From NCBI RefSeq assembly GCF_000250635.1, contig NC_016940.1, positions 2,528,001 to 2,592,000 of the forward strand: a stretch of 64,000 nt of DNA. Direction: 5' to 3'. Positions 51,343 to 60,703 of the stretch are shown piece by piece. A program made the position numbers and the translations under genes. Position 1 is the first letter of the stretch. Each line of letters begins with the position of its first letter. The notes beneath the pieces are model-generated. The model did no database searches, had not been told where the DNA came from, and was given only the letters and a program-made list of their open reading frames with translations. The stretch is from Saprospira grandis str. Lewin. Its GTDB lineage: Bacteria > Bacteroidota > Bacteroidia > Chitinophagales > Saprospiraceae.

Positions 51343-52989
51343 TTAGTTATCTTGATCACTAAGTTCTTGAACTAAGAAAAGGGCATAGGCAAACTGGATA
51401 TTTTTAGCCATCTTTTTGCTGATGACTTGGCTCTGCCATTCTTGGGTATTGGGATAAAGCGCTAGGCGTTCATGCTGTTCATTGATCAGGAAAACGGGCA
51501 TTTTAAAATCTGGGCGGCAGTTGGTCCAGCGGTAGCGGATAAAGCGTTTTCGGCCTTTTTTATAGATCTCATATTCGAGTTGAGGGATTTGGGTCTCCTC
51601 CAAATACTGCTTAAAAAAATAGCCATAATCTTGGCCCGTAAACTCCTGCACAAACTGAATATAATCTTGGGTATTGACCGAATTGATTTTGTATTTCTGG
51701 TAAAACCCTTTGAGGCTGGCCCACCAAAGGCTATCATTTTGGAAACATTGGCGGAGGCTGTGGAGCATTTGGGCGCCCTTATAATAAATATCGGAATCAT
51801 TGCCGAGGAAATTGACATTTAGGGGGCCGAGCAGAGGTTGTTTGTTCTCAATATAATTGTATTGGAATTTTAGGTAGCGTTCGGCGGCTTGGGGACCATA
51901 TTTTTCCTCCATAAAAACGGCTTCCATATAAGTACAAAAGCTTTCGTGCAGCCACATCTCTCCATGGTCTCGGCAGCTGACGCTATTGCCCCACCATTCG
52001 TGCCCTGTTTCATGAAGAATAATAAAATCCTCGGGCATGCCCTCGGGGTGGCGGCCAAGATAGCCCGCTTTAAACTGGTTGCCATAGGCAATAGCCGACT
52101 GATGTTCCATACCCAAATAGGGGGTTTCGACCAAAGCGTAGCCATCATTCCAGAACGGATATTTGCCGAGGTACTTCTCAAAAGTACGGAGGACCTCATG
52201 GGCCTGTTTAAATTGGGTTTTGGCCTGCTCCAGATGTTCGGGCAGCACATAATAATCCATGGCGAGCTGGCTGCTGTCGGTAGGGGAGGTATAGCGGTCC
52301 TCGAAATGGGTATAATTGCCCACATTGAGTGTCACATTATAATTATTGATAGGGTAAGTGACCACCCAAGTATAATTGGCCACATATTGATTTTTGAAGA
52401 CCGAGCGGAGTTGGCCATTAGAGACCGACATCAGGTTGGGAGGCACAATCGTCCGAATTCGCATACTATCGGGCTCATCGGATAAATGGTCCTTATTGGG
52501 CCACCAAAGGCTAGCTCCGATGCCCTCGCAAGAAACGGCTAGCCAAGGATTGCCCGCCTCGTCTTTTCTCCAAATAAAGCCCCCATCCCAAGGTGGATTT
52601 TGGGCCTCAATAGGGTGACCATGATAATAGACCGTGATGACATCGGTGATGCCTGCGGGTTGCATGCGGCCAAAATCAACAAAAAAGGCATTGCCCTTCC
52701 GGTGAAAATCAAGTTTTTGACTCCCATGCAGAATGCTATCAATCTTCATGTTCTCAAAAAGGTCTAGCTGAATCATATTGAAGCCTTGCAAAACCTTATA
52801 ACGAATGCTATTGAGGCCCCGAATCGACTTTTGATTAAAATCTATCTGCAAATAGAGATCATAAAACTCTACATCATAACAAGAACGTAGCGGACTGAGC
52901 CCACCGCGCAGACTATCTGCTGCAGAAAATTGACCTTTTGCAAAAAAGATAGTCACAAATAAAAATAATATTGAGAGAACGTTTTTCAT
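51343..52989 (-). CDS. Secreted M1-family metallopeptidase
   Basis: 548 residues with a signal peptide (1-19). The zinc motif HETGH is at 326-330 and the third ligand is the glutamate of WLHESFCTYMEA, the usual distance away. The exopeptidase motif GxMEN reads LGMEHQSAIAYGNQF, a variant I associate with Bacteroidota M1 proteins. It would act in the periplasm or outside on peptides. The C-terminal domain is short compared with E. coli PepN. The upstream 300 bp (52990-53292) is A+T-rich. Confidence 0.9.
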   Translation of the reverse strand: MKNVLSILFLFVTIFFAKGQFSAADSLRGGLSPLRSCYDVEFYDLYLQIDFNQKSIRGLNSIRYKVLQGFNMIQLDLFENMKIDSILHGSQKLDFHRKGNAFFVDFGRMQPAGITDVITVYYHGHPIEAQNPPWDGGFIWRKDEAGNPWLAVSCEGIGASLWWPNKDHLSDEPDSMRIRTIVPPNLMSVSNGQLRSVFKNQYVANYTWVVTYPINNYNVTLNVGNYTHFEDRYTSPTDSSQLAMDYYVLPEHLEQAKTQFKQAHEVLRTFEKYLGKYPFWNDGYALVETPYLGMEHQSAIAYGNQFKAGYLGRHPEGMPEDFIILHETGHEWWGNSVSCRDHGEMWLHESFCTYMEAVFMEEKYGPQAAERYLKFQYNYIENKQPLLGPLNVNFLGNDSDIYYKGAQMLHSLRQCFQNDSLWWASLKGFYQKYKINSVNTQDYIQFVQEFTGQDYGYFFKQYLEETQIPQLEYEIYKKGRKRFIRYRWTNCRPDFKMPVFLINEQHERLALYPNTQEWQSQVISKKMAKNIQFAYALFLVQELSDQDN

Positions 52990-53292
52990 GGATCGGGAGA
53001 ATTAGCTGCTTTTGCAAAATTATTGTAAAGAAGAAGGCTGTCTAGGGCTGTTGGAATTTGTTTGTTTTTGTGCTAGAATGCTGGATATCAGTTGTATATA
53101 GGGCTTTCTATGTCTAAGTTTTTGTTAAAAAATAGACGAACTATTCAAGAAAAGACTAAATTTGTTCTACTAGTTTAAATGATTTGAATTTTTTTTTAGC
53201 TAAAATGAGCTATCAAGATCAACCATAATTTACCAAAGTTAGGCTTTCCTCCTCTATATAATGTATCGCCTAACTTAAAAATAAACAAGCTT
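52990..53292. other. A+T-rich divergent intergenic region
   Basis: No gene or repeat. It should hold the promoters of the M1 peptidase and of the T9SS cargo gene. A TAAATTTG box (53157-53164) lies on the plus strand, but without a TTG at the right distance. Confidence 0.5.
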
Positions 53293-55347
53293 ATGAATTG
53301 GACAAATACATTATCTTTATTAGGGGCCTTTTGCCTCTTTTTTTCGCCGCTAATGGCCCAGAAAACGGTGCAGTTTCGCATCTCGCAGGTCTACTCTAAT
53401 GTAGATGATATGGATGGCTGGGGTTCTGGCGACTCTGACCCGCAATGGGATTTTGAAATTACTGACGCTTTTGGAACTAGCGATGATGATGACCGAGAGT
53501 TTAGCGGAACCAACTGCCCAGGCTGGAGAACCATCAACAATACGTTCTTTTCAGAAACCTATGATTGCGAAATTCCCTCTTTTACTTTCGTTTGGCGAGG
53601 CTTTGAAAATGATGGCTTTGGCTCTGATGCCAATACCGGCTATAGAACGATTAGTATCCCCGTTGCTAGCCTGAACCTCAACCAAACTAGTTTCACCACA
53701 ATCAATACCTATACGGCAACCGCTAGTGGCGACCCCTGTGGTAGCGGAAGTACGGTCACTTGGCGCATTACTCTCCAATACCGAATTACGGGCGGCGATT
53801 TATGTAAGGACGAATGTAGCGATCCTTATGTCTTGCCCACCGCCCCCGAATATGAATGCAATGGTACACAATCTACCATGTCTCTAAATGTGCCTATCCG
53901 TGCCCGCGAACCCGCCGACGCTTCTCAAAATAGCTATAGCACCGCTGGAATTTCTTGCGATATTGATGGTAGCTCTCCCGAAGATGTTTGGGTTCGTACA
54001 ACTATCCCCGATTCTTCTGGAGGAGTGATTATCCAGTTTGAAAATAATGGGGGCTGCTCTGGCTTTGCCTGTTATACCAATATTGCCTACGCTTGGTATA
54101 CCAGCTCTAACGGAAGCTGCTCGGGCCTACAGTATAGAGGTTGCGATGCCGTTTCTTGCTTTATTGGCTGTAGCGATGGCGAAATCCGTGTGGATGGCCG
54201 CGCCAATGAAGATGTTTGGGTCCGTATCTGGGAAGAAGATGACCAAGGTTTTGATATTACCATTAACCAAATTCAACCGATCGCTCCCGCAGATCGCTGC
54301 TATACCGCTATGCCACTCTCTACTCTAGGCTGCAATTATCAGGCAACCTCAGATGCTTCTGGCCCCTATGCCGAACCGGATATCAGCTCTTGGACCGCAG
54401 GCGCCCACCCCGGCGGCATTTGCCAAGATGGCGATAGCGATCCCGGAACCAATACGGTCTGGTCTTCTAACGAAAATATGGTTTGGTATACTTTTGACCA
54501 TACGGGCGGCCCCTTCAATATTGCTGTAGATAATATGCTCTGTACCGGTGGTGCCGCCGCTGCTCAAATTGCTGTGTTCTCTAATTCTGGTACCGCAGCT
54601 TCTCCTAGCTGCGACCTCGCCAGCGAAACAGGCTATGGCTGCTCGGTAGGTGTTGGTGCCGTCCAATTGAATATCGCTTCCTTGCCCCCAGGCAACTTTG
54701 TCTTGGTGGTAGATGGCAATGCCGGAGCCCAATGCGATTGGGTCTTTCGTGAAGCCATCAATGGCCCTCTACTCCCTATCCAACTCAAGGAGTTTGATCT
54801 GGAGTATAAAGAGGCAAGCAATAGCGCAAAACTGAACTGGGAACTAGAGTATGAGGAAGATCAAGAAGGCTTCCTTGTCCAACGCTCTTTTGATGCTATC
54901 GACTTTGAAGATATCGATTTTATCCCCGCCTATGGCACTGCCGAATTAGATAGCCAATATGAGTATATCGACCAAGACCTCCCCCAAGCTCAGGTGCTTT
55001 ATTATCGCTTCCGCCAAGAAATGACCGATGGAAGCTACCGACATACCAACATTAAGTCTATTACACCCGTCCAAGAGTCTGGCGTCTCTATGGTCCAAGA
55101 ACTCTACCCCAACCCCGCCCAAGATGCTATCAATATCCCTTTCCATACCGTCTCTTCCGACAAAATTACAATCCAACTCTATGATATGAATGGCCGCCTA
55201 GTTAAGGATGTTTTGCAAAGCCAACAGTTCGAGGCCGGCTACCACCTCAAACAAGTCGATATTAACGATTTGCCCAATGGCGTTTATGTGCTGCGCTTCT
55301 CCGCTGGCCAAAATACGGTCATGAAACGCTTTGTGGTCCAAAAATAG
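53293..55347 (+). CDS. Secreted cysteine-rich protein with T9SS sorting domain
   Basis: 684 residues. Signal peptide 1-22 (ends LMAQ). An Asp-rich, glycine-rich first part (DDMDGWGSGDSDPQWDFEI) and many cysteines suggest a calcium-binding, disulfide-linked extracellular protein. The C-terminal part (about 500-600) is fibronectin-like (LPIQLKEFDLEYKEASNSAKLNWELEYEEDQEGFLVQRS). The last 80 residues are a sorting domain: LYPNPAQDAINIPF, IQLYDMNGRLVKDV, LPNGVYVLRFSAG. Secreted by T9SS. A terminator follows. Confidence 0.85.
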   Translation: MNWTNTLSLLGAFCLFFSPLMAQKTVQFRISQVYSNVDDMDGWGSGDSDPQWDFEITDAFGTSDDDDREFSGTNCPGWRTINNTFFSETYDCEIPSFTFVWRGFENDGFGSDANTGYRTISIPVASLNLNQTSFTTINTYTATASGDPCGSGSTVTWRITLQYRITGGDLCKDECSDPYVLPTAPEYECNGTQSTMSLNVPIRAREPADASQNSYSTAGISCDIDGSSPEDVWVRTTIPDSSGGVIIQFENNGGCSGFACYTNIAYAWYTSSNGSCSGLQYRGCDAVSCFIGCSDGEIRVDGRANEDVWVRIWEEDDQGFDITINQIQPIAPADRCYTAMPLSTLGCNYQATSDASGPYAEPDISSWTAGAHPGGICQDGDSDPGTNTVWSSNENMVWYTFDHTGGPFNIAVDNMLCTGGAAAAQIAVFSNSGTAASPSCDLASETGYGCSVGVGAVQLNIASLPPGNFVLVVDGNAGAQCDWVFREAINGPLLPIQLKEFDLEYKEASNSAKLNWELEYEEDQEGFLVQRSFDAIDFEDIDFIPAYGTAELDSQYEYIDQDLPQAQVLYYRFRQEMTDGSYRHTNIKSITPVQESGVSMVQELYPNPAQDAINIPFHTVSSDKITIQLYDMNGRLVKDVLQSQQFEAGYHLKQVDINDLPNGVYVLRFSAGQNTVMKRFVVQK

Positions 55348-55371
55348 AATATAAAACTAGCCATCATAATG

Positions 55372-55412
55372 AAGCCCTAACTGCTATCGAGCAATTAGGG
55401 CTTTTCTTTTTG
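55372..55412 (+). terminator. Intrinsic terminator after the T9SS cargo gene
   Basis: AAGCCCTAA...TTAGGGCTT followed by TTCTTTTTG; GC-rich repeat 20 starts about 10 bp later. Confidence 0.8.
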
Positions 55413-55420
55413 ATAAGCTG

Positions 55421-55551
55421 CTTTGGGGCCTCCGCTTCGGCCTGCGGCCTTGCGGCGCTACGTTTCGCAGCTCGCAGGTCTGCTCGGCCCTTCGGCGGCT
55501 TTGCCGCCTCGGTCTGCGGCTTCGCCGCACTGCTGCACATCGCTAGGCCAG
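55421..55551 (+). repeat. GC-rich modular repeat, copy 20 (forward)
   Basis: CTTTGGGGCCTCCGC start, GCTCGCAGGTCTGCTCGGCC core, GCGGCTTCGCCGC hairpin, ACATCGCTAGGCC end. Between the convergent T9SS cargo and hsp20 genes. Confidence 0.9.
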
Positions 55552-55572
55552 TTTGGCCTTCGGCCATTTGGC

Positions 55573-56028
55573 CTACTCTTTCCAGTCTACCGATTGAGGC
55601 AGTTCTGGGGGACTCGGCTTTTGCTTGGGCAAATAGATACGCAGTACCCCCGCCTCATAACTAGCCGATAGCTGGCTCGCTACAATGTCTTGCATGGGCA
55701 AGGCAAATACCCGCTCAAATTGATCATAAGCAAATTCCCGATGCAAAAATTGCGCTTCCCGAGAACGTAGGGCCTGCTGGGCGGATTGCCGGGCCGCTAC
55801 CCGCAAGGCCCCCGATTTCCACTCTATCACAAAGTCTTCCTGAGCAAAACCCGGCGCCGCCAATTCTAAAATATACTGATCCGATTGGACCAAAAAATTG
55901 ACCGCAGGCACCGACTGCGCCTGCTTGGCCTGAAATACAGACCACTCAAATAGTTTTCGAGTATAAGGATCGTCAAAGTACATGGGAAAAGCAGGAAGCT
56001 TCCTCCCTGATGATGATGGTAGTTGCAT
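55573..56028 (-). CDS. Small heat-shock protein (Hsp20/alpha-crystallin family)
   Basis: 151 residues. An alpha-crystallin-type domain runs from about 45 to 140: AVNFLVQSDQYILELAAPGF, then EWKSGALRVAAR, FLHREFAYDQFERVFALP, and the closing ASYEAGVLRIYLPK. It is an ATP-independent chaperone that holds unfolded proteins in the cytoplasm. The I-x-I-type C-terminal anchor is not obvious. Confidence 0.88.
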   Translation of the reverse strand: MQLPSSSGRKLPAFPMYFDDPYTRKLFEWSVFQAKQAQSVPAVNFLVQSDQYILELAAPGFAQEDFVIEWKSGALRVAARQSAQQALRSREAQFLHREFAYDQFERVFALPMQDIVASQLSASYEAGVLRIYLPKQKPSPPELPQSVDWKE

Positions 56029-56196
56029 AAGTATTTTGCTGTTTGTTTTTTATCTACAGACGAAAAAAATACCAAGCCTAAAAAGCTGACGCTCTGTCAG
56101 TTTAAGCTTATGTATATACGTCTTTTTGGCAGTTATCTAGCGCTTATTGCTCCTTTTCAGTTATTTTAGAGCATTCTTTCCGCCAAAACAAAGCTT

Positions 56197-59100
56197 ATGA
56201 ATCAAGCCGTCAAAACAACCCTACTGCTGCTCTGCCTAACGAGCTGGGGCAGCTCCCTCTTTGCCCAAACTTGGGTCGAATTATTAGAGGACCCCGAAGT
56301 GAATTTTAATCAGGTCCAACAAGCCTTTGAAAGCCAATGGGGAAACCGCCCCTACGAAAGAGGAAAAGGCTGGAAACAGTACAAACGCTGGGAGTTCTTT
56401 ATGGAGGACCGCTCTTTCCCGCATGGCAAACGCCCCCGACCCAATAAGGCTTGGGAGGAACATCTCGCCTTTAAAAATAAATACCGCCAAGGCCAAAATT
56501 GGGGCAGCCGCTCCGCCAATTGGCAGCCCCTTGGCCCAAATAATTGGAGCAATCAAACGGGCTGGAACCCCGGCAATGGCCGTATCAATTGTACCGCTAC
56601 CGACCCCAATAATTCAAATGTCCTTTATGCAGGCGCCCCCTCTGGTGGCCTCTGGAAAAGCACAAATGGCGGCCAGTCTTGGAGCTGCCTAACGGACCAT
56701 CTGCCCGTACTGGGCGTTTCGGCTATCCTTATCGATCCCAATAATTCTAATCATCTCTATATCGGCACTGGCGATGGCGATGGCTCCGATACCTATAGTA
56801 TTGGCGTCCTAGAGTCAGTAGACGGCGGAGCCAATTGGTCCACAACAGGCCTGAGCTTTACAGGCCGCAACCGCCTTATCCGTAGAATGATTATGCACCC
56901 CACAAATAATCAAATTATTTTTGCCGCGACCAATAATGGAATCTATCGCACAACAGATGGGGGGACCAACTGGAGCCGAACCCAAACGGGCAGCATGCGA
57001 GATGTGGAGTTTAAACCCGGAGACCCCAATACCGTTTATGCCTGTACCGACGAGTTTTATAAGTCTACCGATGGTGGCCAAACTTTTACTAAGATTACGG
57101 TGGGCCTACCCGCCGCCGCCGATGTCAATAGAGCCTCTATTGCCGTTTCTCCCGCCAACCCCAATTATCTCTATATCCTTTTTGGCGCAAGTAGCGATGC
57201 CGGTTATTATGGTATTTATCGCTCTACCAATAGCGGCCAAAGTTTTAGCCTGCAATCTAATTCGCCCAATATTTTTACCTATGAAACCGACGGTAGCGGA
57301 ACAGGTGGCCAAAGCTGGTACGATATGGCCCTAGCAGTATCGCCCACTGATGCCAATGAGGTCTATGCTGGCGGGATCAATGTCTGGAAATCTAATGATG
57401 GGGGAGCCAACTGGCGCTGCCAAACGCATTGGGTCCACCCCAATAACCTCGGCTATGTACATGCCGATATCCATACCCTAGATTTCTTTGGTTCTGTTTT
57501 GCACTGCGGGAGCGATGGCGGCTTCTCTACTTCTGCCGATACGGGGGCTACCTGGACCTTCCGCTCGGCAGGGATGGAAATTACACAGTTTTACCGCATT
57601 GGTGTTTCGGCCCAAAGTGCCTACCGCATGATTGGCGGGGCCCAAGATAATGGCACCAATTATCTAGAAAACGGAACTTGGCTGCACGCCCTTGGTGGCG
57701 ATGGCATGGAGGCCGCTATTGATCCCTCCAATAGCCAGATTATGTACGGTTGTATCCAAAATGGAGCCCTCAGAAGAAGCACCAATGGCGGCCAAAACTG
57801 GTCCAATATCAAACCCGCTAATGCCAATGGCGGCGCCTGGATTACCCCCTACCAAATTAACGCCCTCGCCCCCAACGAACTCTTTGCCGGCTATGAGGAG
57901 GTCTGGAAAACTACAGACCGTGGCGATAACTGGACCCAAATATCAAATTTTGGAACGGGCTCCAATCTTCGCTATCTACATATTGCCCCCTCTAATGCAA
58001 ATTATATTTATACCGGGACCTATAGCAGGCTCTACCGCACAAGCGATGGGGGCCAAAACTGGTCTACGATTACCCCCAACTTGCCCAATAATTCAGCAAT
58101 TAAGTATGTGGCGATCCACCCCAATAACCCCGACCAAATTTGGCTGGCCCTCTCTGGCTATAATGCTGGCGAAAAAGTAGTGAGCACTAGCGATGGGGGA
58201 CAAACTTGGTCCAATGTGTCTGGGAATTTACCCAATCTGCCCATCAATTGTATTGTCTACCAAAATAACTCGCATAATGGTATTTATGTGGGGACCGACG
58301 TAGGGGTTTATTATACCGATTCTACCCTCAGCAGTTGGCAGTCTTATATGACGGGCCTTCCCAATGTTCCTGTCTATGAACTGGAAATCCATGATGGGAT
58401 TGATAAAATTAGAGCCGCAACTTATGGCCGTGGCGTTTGGGAGTCCGATTTATTTGGGAGTGTCCCCATACCTCCCACAGCAAGCTTTATGTATAATAGT
58501 CAGTTGCTTTGTGCTTCAGATTCGCTACAGTTTACCGACCTCTCTAGTAATGCTAGCCCTGGCTGGCAATGGAGCTTCCCCGGCGGTAGTCCCGCTAGCT
58601 CTACTTTGGCCAACCCCAAGGTGCATTATCCCGCCTCGGGCAGCTATACCGCTAGCCTGATTGTCCAAAACCAACATGGAGCCGATACCATACAGCAACA
58701 GCTTCAGCTTAATTATGCGCTAAATGAACTAAACCTCGTCCTCGATTTTGATAATTATGCTTCAGAAACCTCTTGGGAGGTCTTGGACCAAAATGGCCAA
58801 GTCTTGGCCAGCGGCGGAGGCTATGCCAATGGAGCCAATAGCCAAATTGAAAATGTCTGCTTAGGAGACGGTTGCTTTACCCTAAATGTCTATGATAGCT
58901 ATGGCGATGGGATCTGCTGTAACTACGGCAGCGGAAGCTACCAACTTCTAGATGCCCAAGGCAATATTTTGGTCAATAGCACAGGACAGTTTACTAGCCA
59001 AGAAAGTAATGCTTTTTGCCTCAACCAAAGCGCTCCTTTGGTAGCCGGAACCCCACAGGCTACGGTGGCGGGCTGCGGCCAAACTAATGCTAGCCTGACC

Positions 59101-59802
59101 GCTTCGGCTTCTGGTGGAGACGGAAACTATAGCTATAGCTTAGATGGCAACTCTTTTCAAGCTAATGCGGTCTTTAATAATTTGGCGGCAGGCAATTATA
59201 CGGTCTATGTACAAGATGGGCAAGGCCAACAAAGTAGCACGACCATCCAAATTACAGAGCAGCAAGCTCCTAGGGCCCAAATTAGTAGCAGTAGTACACA
59301 GTTGTATTTGGACCAAGGGGCTACCATCAATTTACAGTCGGTGCTTTCTACAAATGCCGCTAACTACCAATGGAACCTAGGCGATGGTACTACTAGTGGC
59401 TTGGCTAGCCTCAGCCATAGCTATAGCCAAGCGGGGCAGTTTTGGGTGGTCCTTAGCGCTCTTCGCGATAATTGTAGTGATCAAGATAGCCTTTTGGTCA
59501 CCGTAGACCTCACTAATGCCGTTAGCCAATCGGCTAAGCCCGAACTAGCTCTAGCGTTGTTCCCGCATCCCGTTCAAACTAGCTTGCAGTTTACACTCGA
59601 GCTACCCCAACCACAAGATAAGATGGAAATCTTTATCCATAATGCTTTGGGGCAGTTGATGTATTGGGAGGAAGTGGAACAACCCCAAGCTGAGCTCCAA
59701 CGCCAAATTCATCTGGGCAATCAAGCTAATGGGGCCTATATTCTAAGTATCAAAACAGATGACTTTAGTTATTCTAAGCCCTTTATTAAGGCCGCCCCTT
59801 AA
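56197..59802 (+). CDS. Large secreted beta-propeller/PKD protein with T9SS sorting domain
   Basis: 1201 residues. Signal peptide 1-24 (ends LFAQ). From about 110 to 760 there are many repeats of the GGLWKSTNGGQSWS and GIYRTTDGGTNWSRT type, the BNR/sortilin-like propeller pattern. A PKD domain (about 765-850, WQWSFPGGSP) is followed by a YDSYGDGICCNYGSGSYQL segment. A second PKD-like repeat ends near 1110. The C terminus has the sorting pattern FPHPVQTSLQF, IFIHNALGQLMYWEE, ANGAYILSIKTD. It could be an adhesin or glycan/protein-binding surface protein. A perfect palindromic terminator and the 42-bp tandem array follow. Confidence 0.87.
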   Translation: MNQAVKTTLLLLCLTSWGSSLFAQTWVELLEDPEVNFNQVQQAFESQWGNRPYERGKGWKQYKRWEFFMEDRSFPHGKRPRPNKAWEEHLAFKNKYRQGQNWGSRSANWQPLGPNNWSNQTGWNPGNGRINCTATDPNNSNVLYAGAPSGGLWKSTNGGQSWSCLTDHLPVLGVSAILIDPNNSNHLYIGTGDGDGSDTYSIGVLESVDGGANWSTTGLSFTGRNRLIRRMIMHPTNNQIIFAATNNGIYRTTDGGTNWSRTQTGSMRDVEFKPGDPNTVYACTDEFYKSTDGGQTFTKITVGLPAAADVNRASIAVSPANPNYLYILFGASSDAGYYGIYRSTNSGQSFSLQSNSPNIFTYETDGSGTGGQSWYDMALAVSPTDANEVYAGGINVWKSNDGGANWRCQTHWVHPNNLGYVHADIHTLDFFGSVLHCGSDGGFSTSADTGATWTFRSAGMEITQFYRIGVSAQSAYRMIGGAQDNGTNYLENGTWLHALGGDGMEAAIDPSNSQIMYGCIQNGALRRSTNGGQNWSNIKPANANGGAWITPYQINALAPNELFAGYEEVWKTTDRGDNWTQISNFGTGSNLRYLHIAPSNANYIYTGTYSRLYRTSDGGQNWSTITPNLPNNSAIKYVAIHPNNPDQIWLALSGYNAGEKVVSTSDGGQTWSNVSGNLPNLPINCIVYQNNSHNGIYVGTDVGVYYTDSTLSSWQSYMTGLPNVPVYELEIHDGIDKIRAATYGRGVWESDLFGSVPIPPTASFMYNSQLLCASDSLQFTDLSSNASPGWQWSFPGGSPASSTLANPKVHYPASGSYTASLIVQNQHGADTIQQQLQLNYALNELNLVLDFDNYASETSWEVLDQNGQVLASGGGYANGANSQIENVCLGDGCFTLNVYDSYGDGICCNYGSGSYQLLDAQGNILVNSTGQFTSQESNAFCLNQSAPLVAGTPQATVAGCGQTNASLTASASGGDGNYSYSLDGNSFQANAVFNNLAAGNYTVYVQDGQGQQSSTTIQITEQQAPRAQISSSSTQLYLDQGATINLQSVLSTNAANYQWNLGDGTTSGLASLSHSYSQAGQFWVVLSALRDNCSDQDSLLVTVDLTNAVSQSAKPELALALFPHPVQTSLQFTLELPQPQDKMEIFIHNALGQLMYWEEVEQPQAELQRQIHLGNQANGAYILSIKTDDFSYSKPFIKAAP

Positions 59803-59847
59803 TCTAGTCAATAACTAAATTTTATGGGCCAAGTACTGGCCCTGCCT

Positions 59848-59880
59848 AGCGGCAGTCGATTTAAATCGACTGCCGCTTTT
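59848..59880 (+). terminator. Perfect 30-bp palindrome, probable terminator
   Basis: Each arm is AGCGGCAGTCGATTT (reverse complement in the other arm), with no loop, followed by TTT. It stands 45 bp after the stop of the large T9SS gene and 40 bp before the tandem array. Confidence 0.75.
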
Positions 59881-59919
59881 TGTTTCTGCAGAATAGCTTC
59901 CTCCAACTGGAATATGCCG

Positions 59920-60381
59920 TTTTGCAACTGCAGAATAGGGCATAAAGGTTTTGATGAGCTGTTTGATCTCTGTCAAATAGGGCGTAAAGGTTTTGATGAG
60001 GTATTTTGCAACTGCAGAATAGGGCATAAAGGTTTTGATGTGGTGTTCTGCAACTGCAGAATAGGACATAAAGGTTTTGATGAGGTGTTCTGCAACTGCA
60101 GAATAGGGCAAAAAGGTTTTGATGGGGTGTTTTGCAACTGCAGAATAGGGCGTAAAGGTTTTGATGGGGTATTTGATCTCTGTCAAATAGGGCAAAAAGG
60201 TTTTGATGTGGTGTTCTGCAACTGCAGAATAGGACATAAAGGTTTTGATGAGGTGTTCTGCAACTGCAGAATAGGGCAAAAAGGTTTTGATGGGGTGTTT
60301 TGCAACTGCAGAATAGGGCATAAAGGTTTTGATGAGGTGTTTTGCAACTGCAGAATAGGGCATAAAGGTTTTGATGGGCTG
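59920..60381 (+). repeat. 42-bp tandem array, 11 exact-length copies with a conserved hairpin
   Basis: Units start at 59920 and every 42 bp. Nine units carry TTYTGC-AACT-GCAGAA (Y = C or T), a 6-bp stem with a 4-nt loop. Two units (59962 and 60172) carry TTTGAT-CTCT-GTCAAA instead, which keeps the 6+4+6 layout. The rest reads TAGGGCATAAAGGTTTTGATGAGGTG with a few changing bases. Units 4-5 equal units 8-9, so blocks have been duplicated. Since 42 is divisible by 3, open frames run through both strands, but these are probably not genes. Confidence 0.97.
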
Positions 60382-60442
60382 TTTGTCCTTCGGCCATGGC
60401 GGCTTTGCCGCTATCTGCAGCCCTAAAGGCCGTAGATCCTAG

Positions 60443-60464
60443 AGCTGTAGGTTGAAACCTACAG
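60443..60464. repeat. GGTTGAAACC hairpin element
   Basis: GCTGTAG-GTTGAAAC-CTACAGC, the same arms as the copy at 4300. Confidence 0.8.
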
Positions 60465-60491
60465 CCAATTAACGAATGCATTTTAATATAA

Positions 60492-60513
60492 AATGGAGGG
60501 TTGAAACCCTCCA
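60492..60513. repeat. GGTTGAAACC hairpin element
   Basis: ATGGAGG-GTTGAAAC-CCTCCAT; arms changed on both sides relative to 60443. Confidence 0.8.
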
Positions 60514-60614
60514 TGAATAAACATCTTCTGGGCAGTTTAAATCATAAAAACGGCTGTTATGAGGGCCGTTAAAAGCTGTGGAGATTATAGATTAGGCGGG
60601 GAAAGAGTTAATTG

Positions 60615-60693
60615 TATGAGGGGTTCAACCCTCATACGCATATCATTGCGGAGCAATACCAACTGTTGCCTGGCTGTAGGTTTCAACCTACAG
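60615..60693. repeat. Two GGTT(T)CAACC hairpins
   Basis: TATGAGG-GGTTCAA-CCCTCATA-type hairpin at 60615-60636 and CTGTAG-GTTTCAAC-CTACAG at 60674-60693, the core in the opposite orientation. An ATTGCGGAGCAAT hairpin lies between, mirroring 4321-4345. Confidence 0.75.
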
Positions 60694-60703
60694 GCCCATA
60701 TAG

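Noticed and set aside
59920-60381. CRISPR array
   Set aside because: Units are contiguous with no unique spacers; no cas genes nearby. The same applies to the 21-bp and 41-bp arrays.
59815-60514. Long open frames on both strands across the 42-bp array
   Set aside because: They arise because the unit is a multiple of three without stops. They have no plausible start context, and variation follows base pairing rather than codons.
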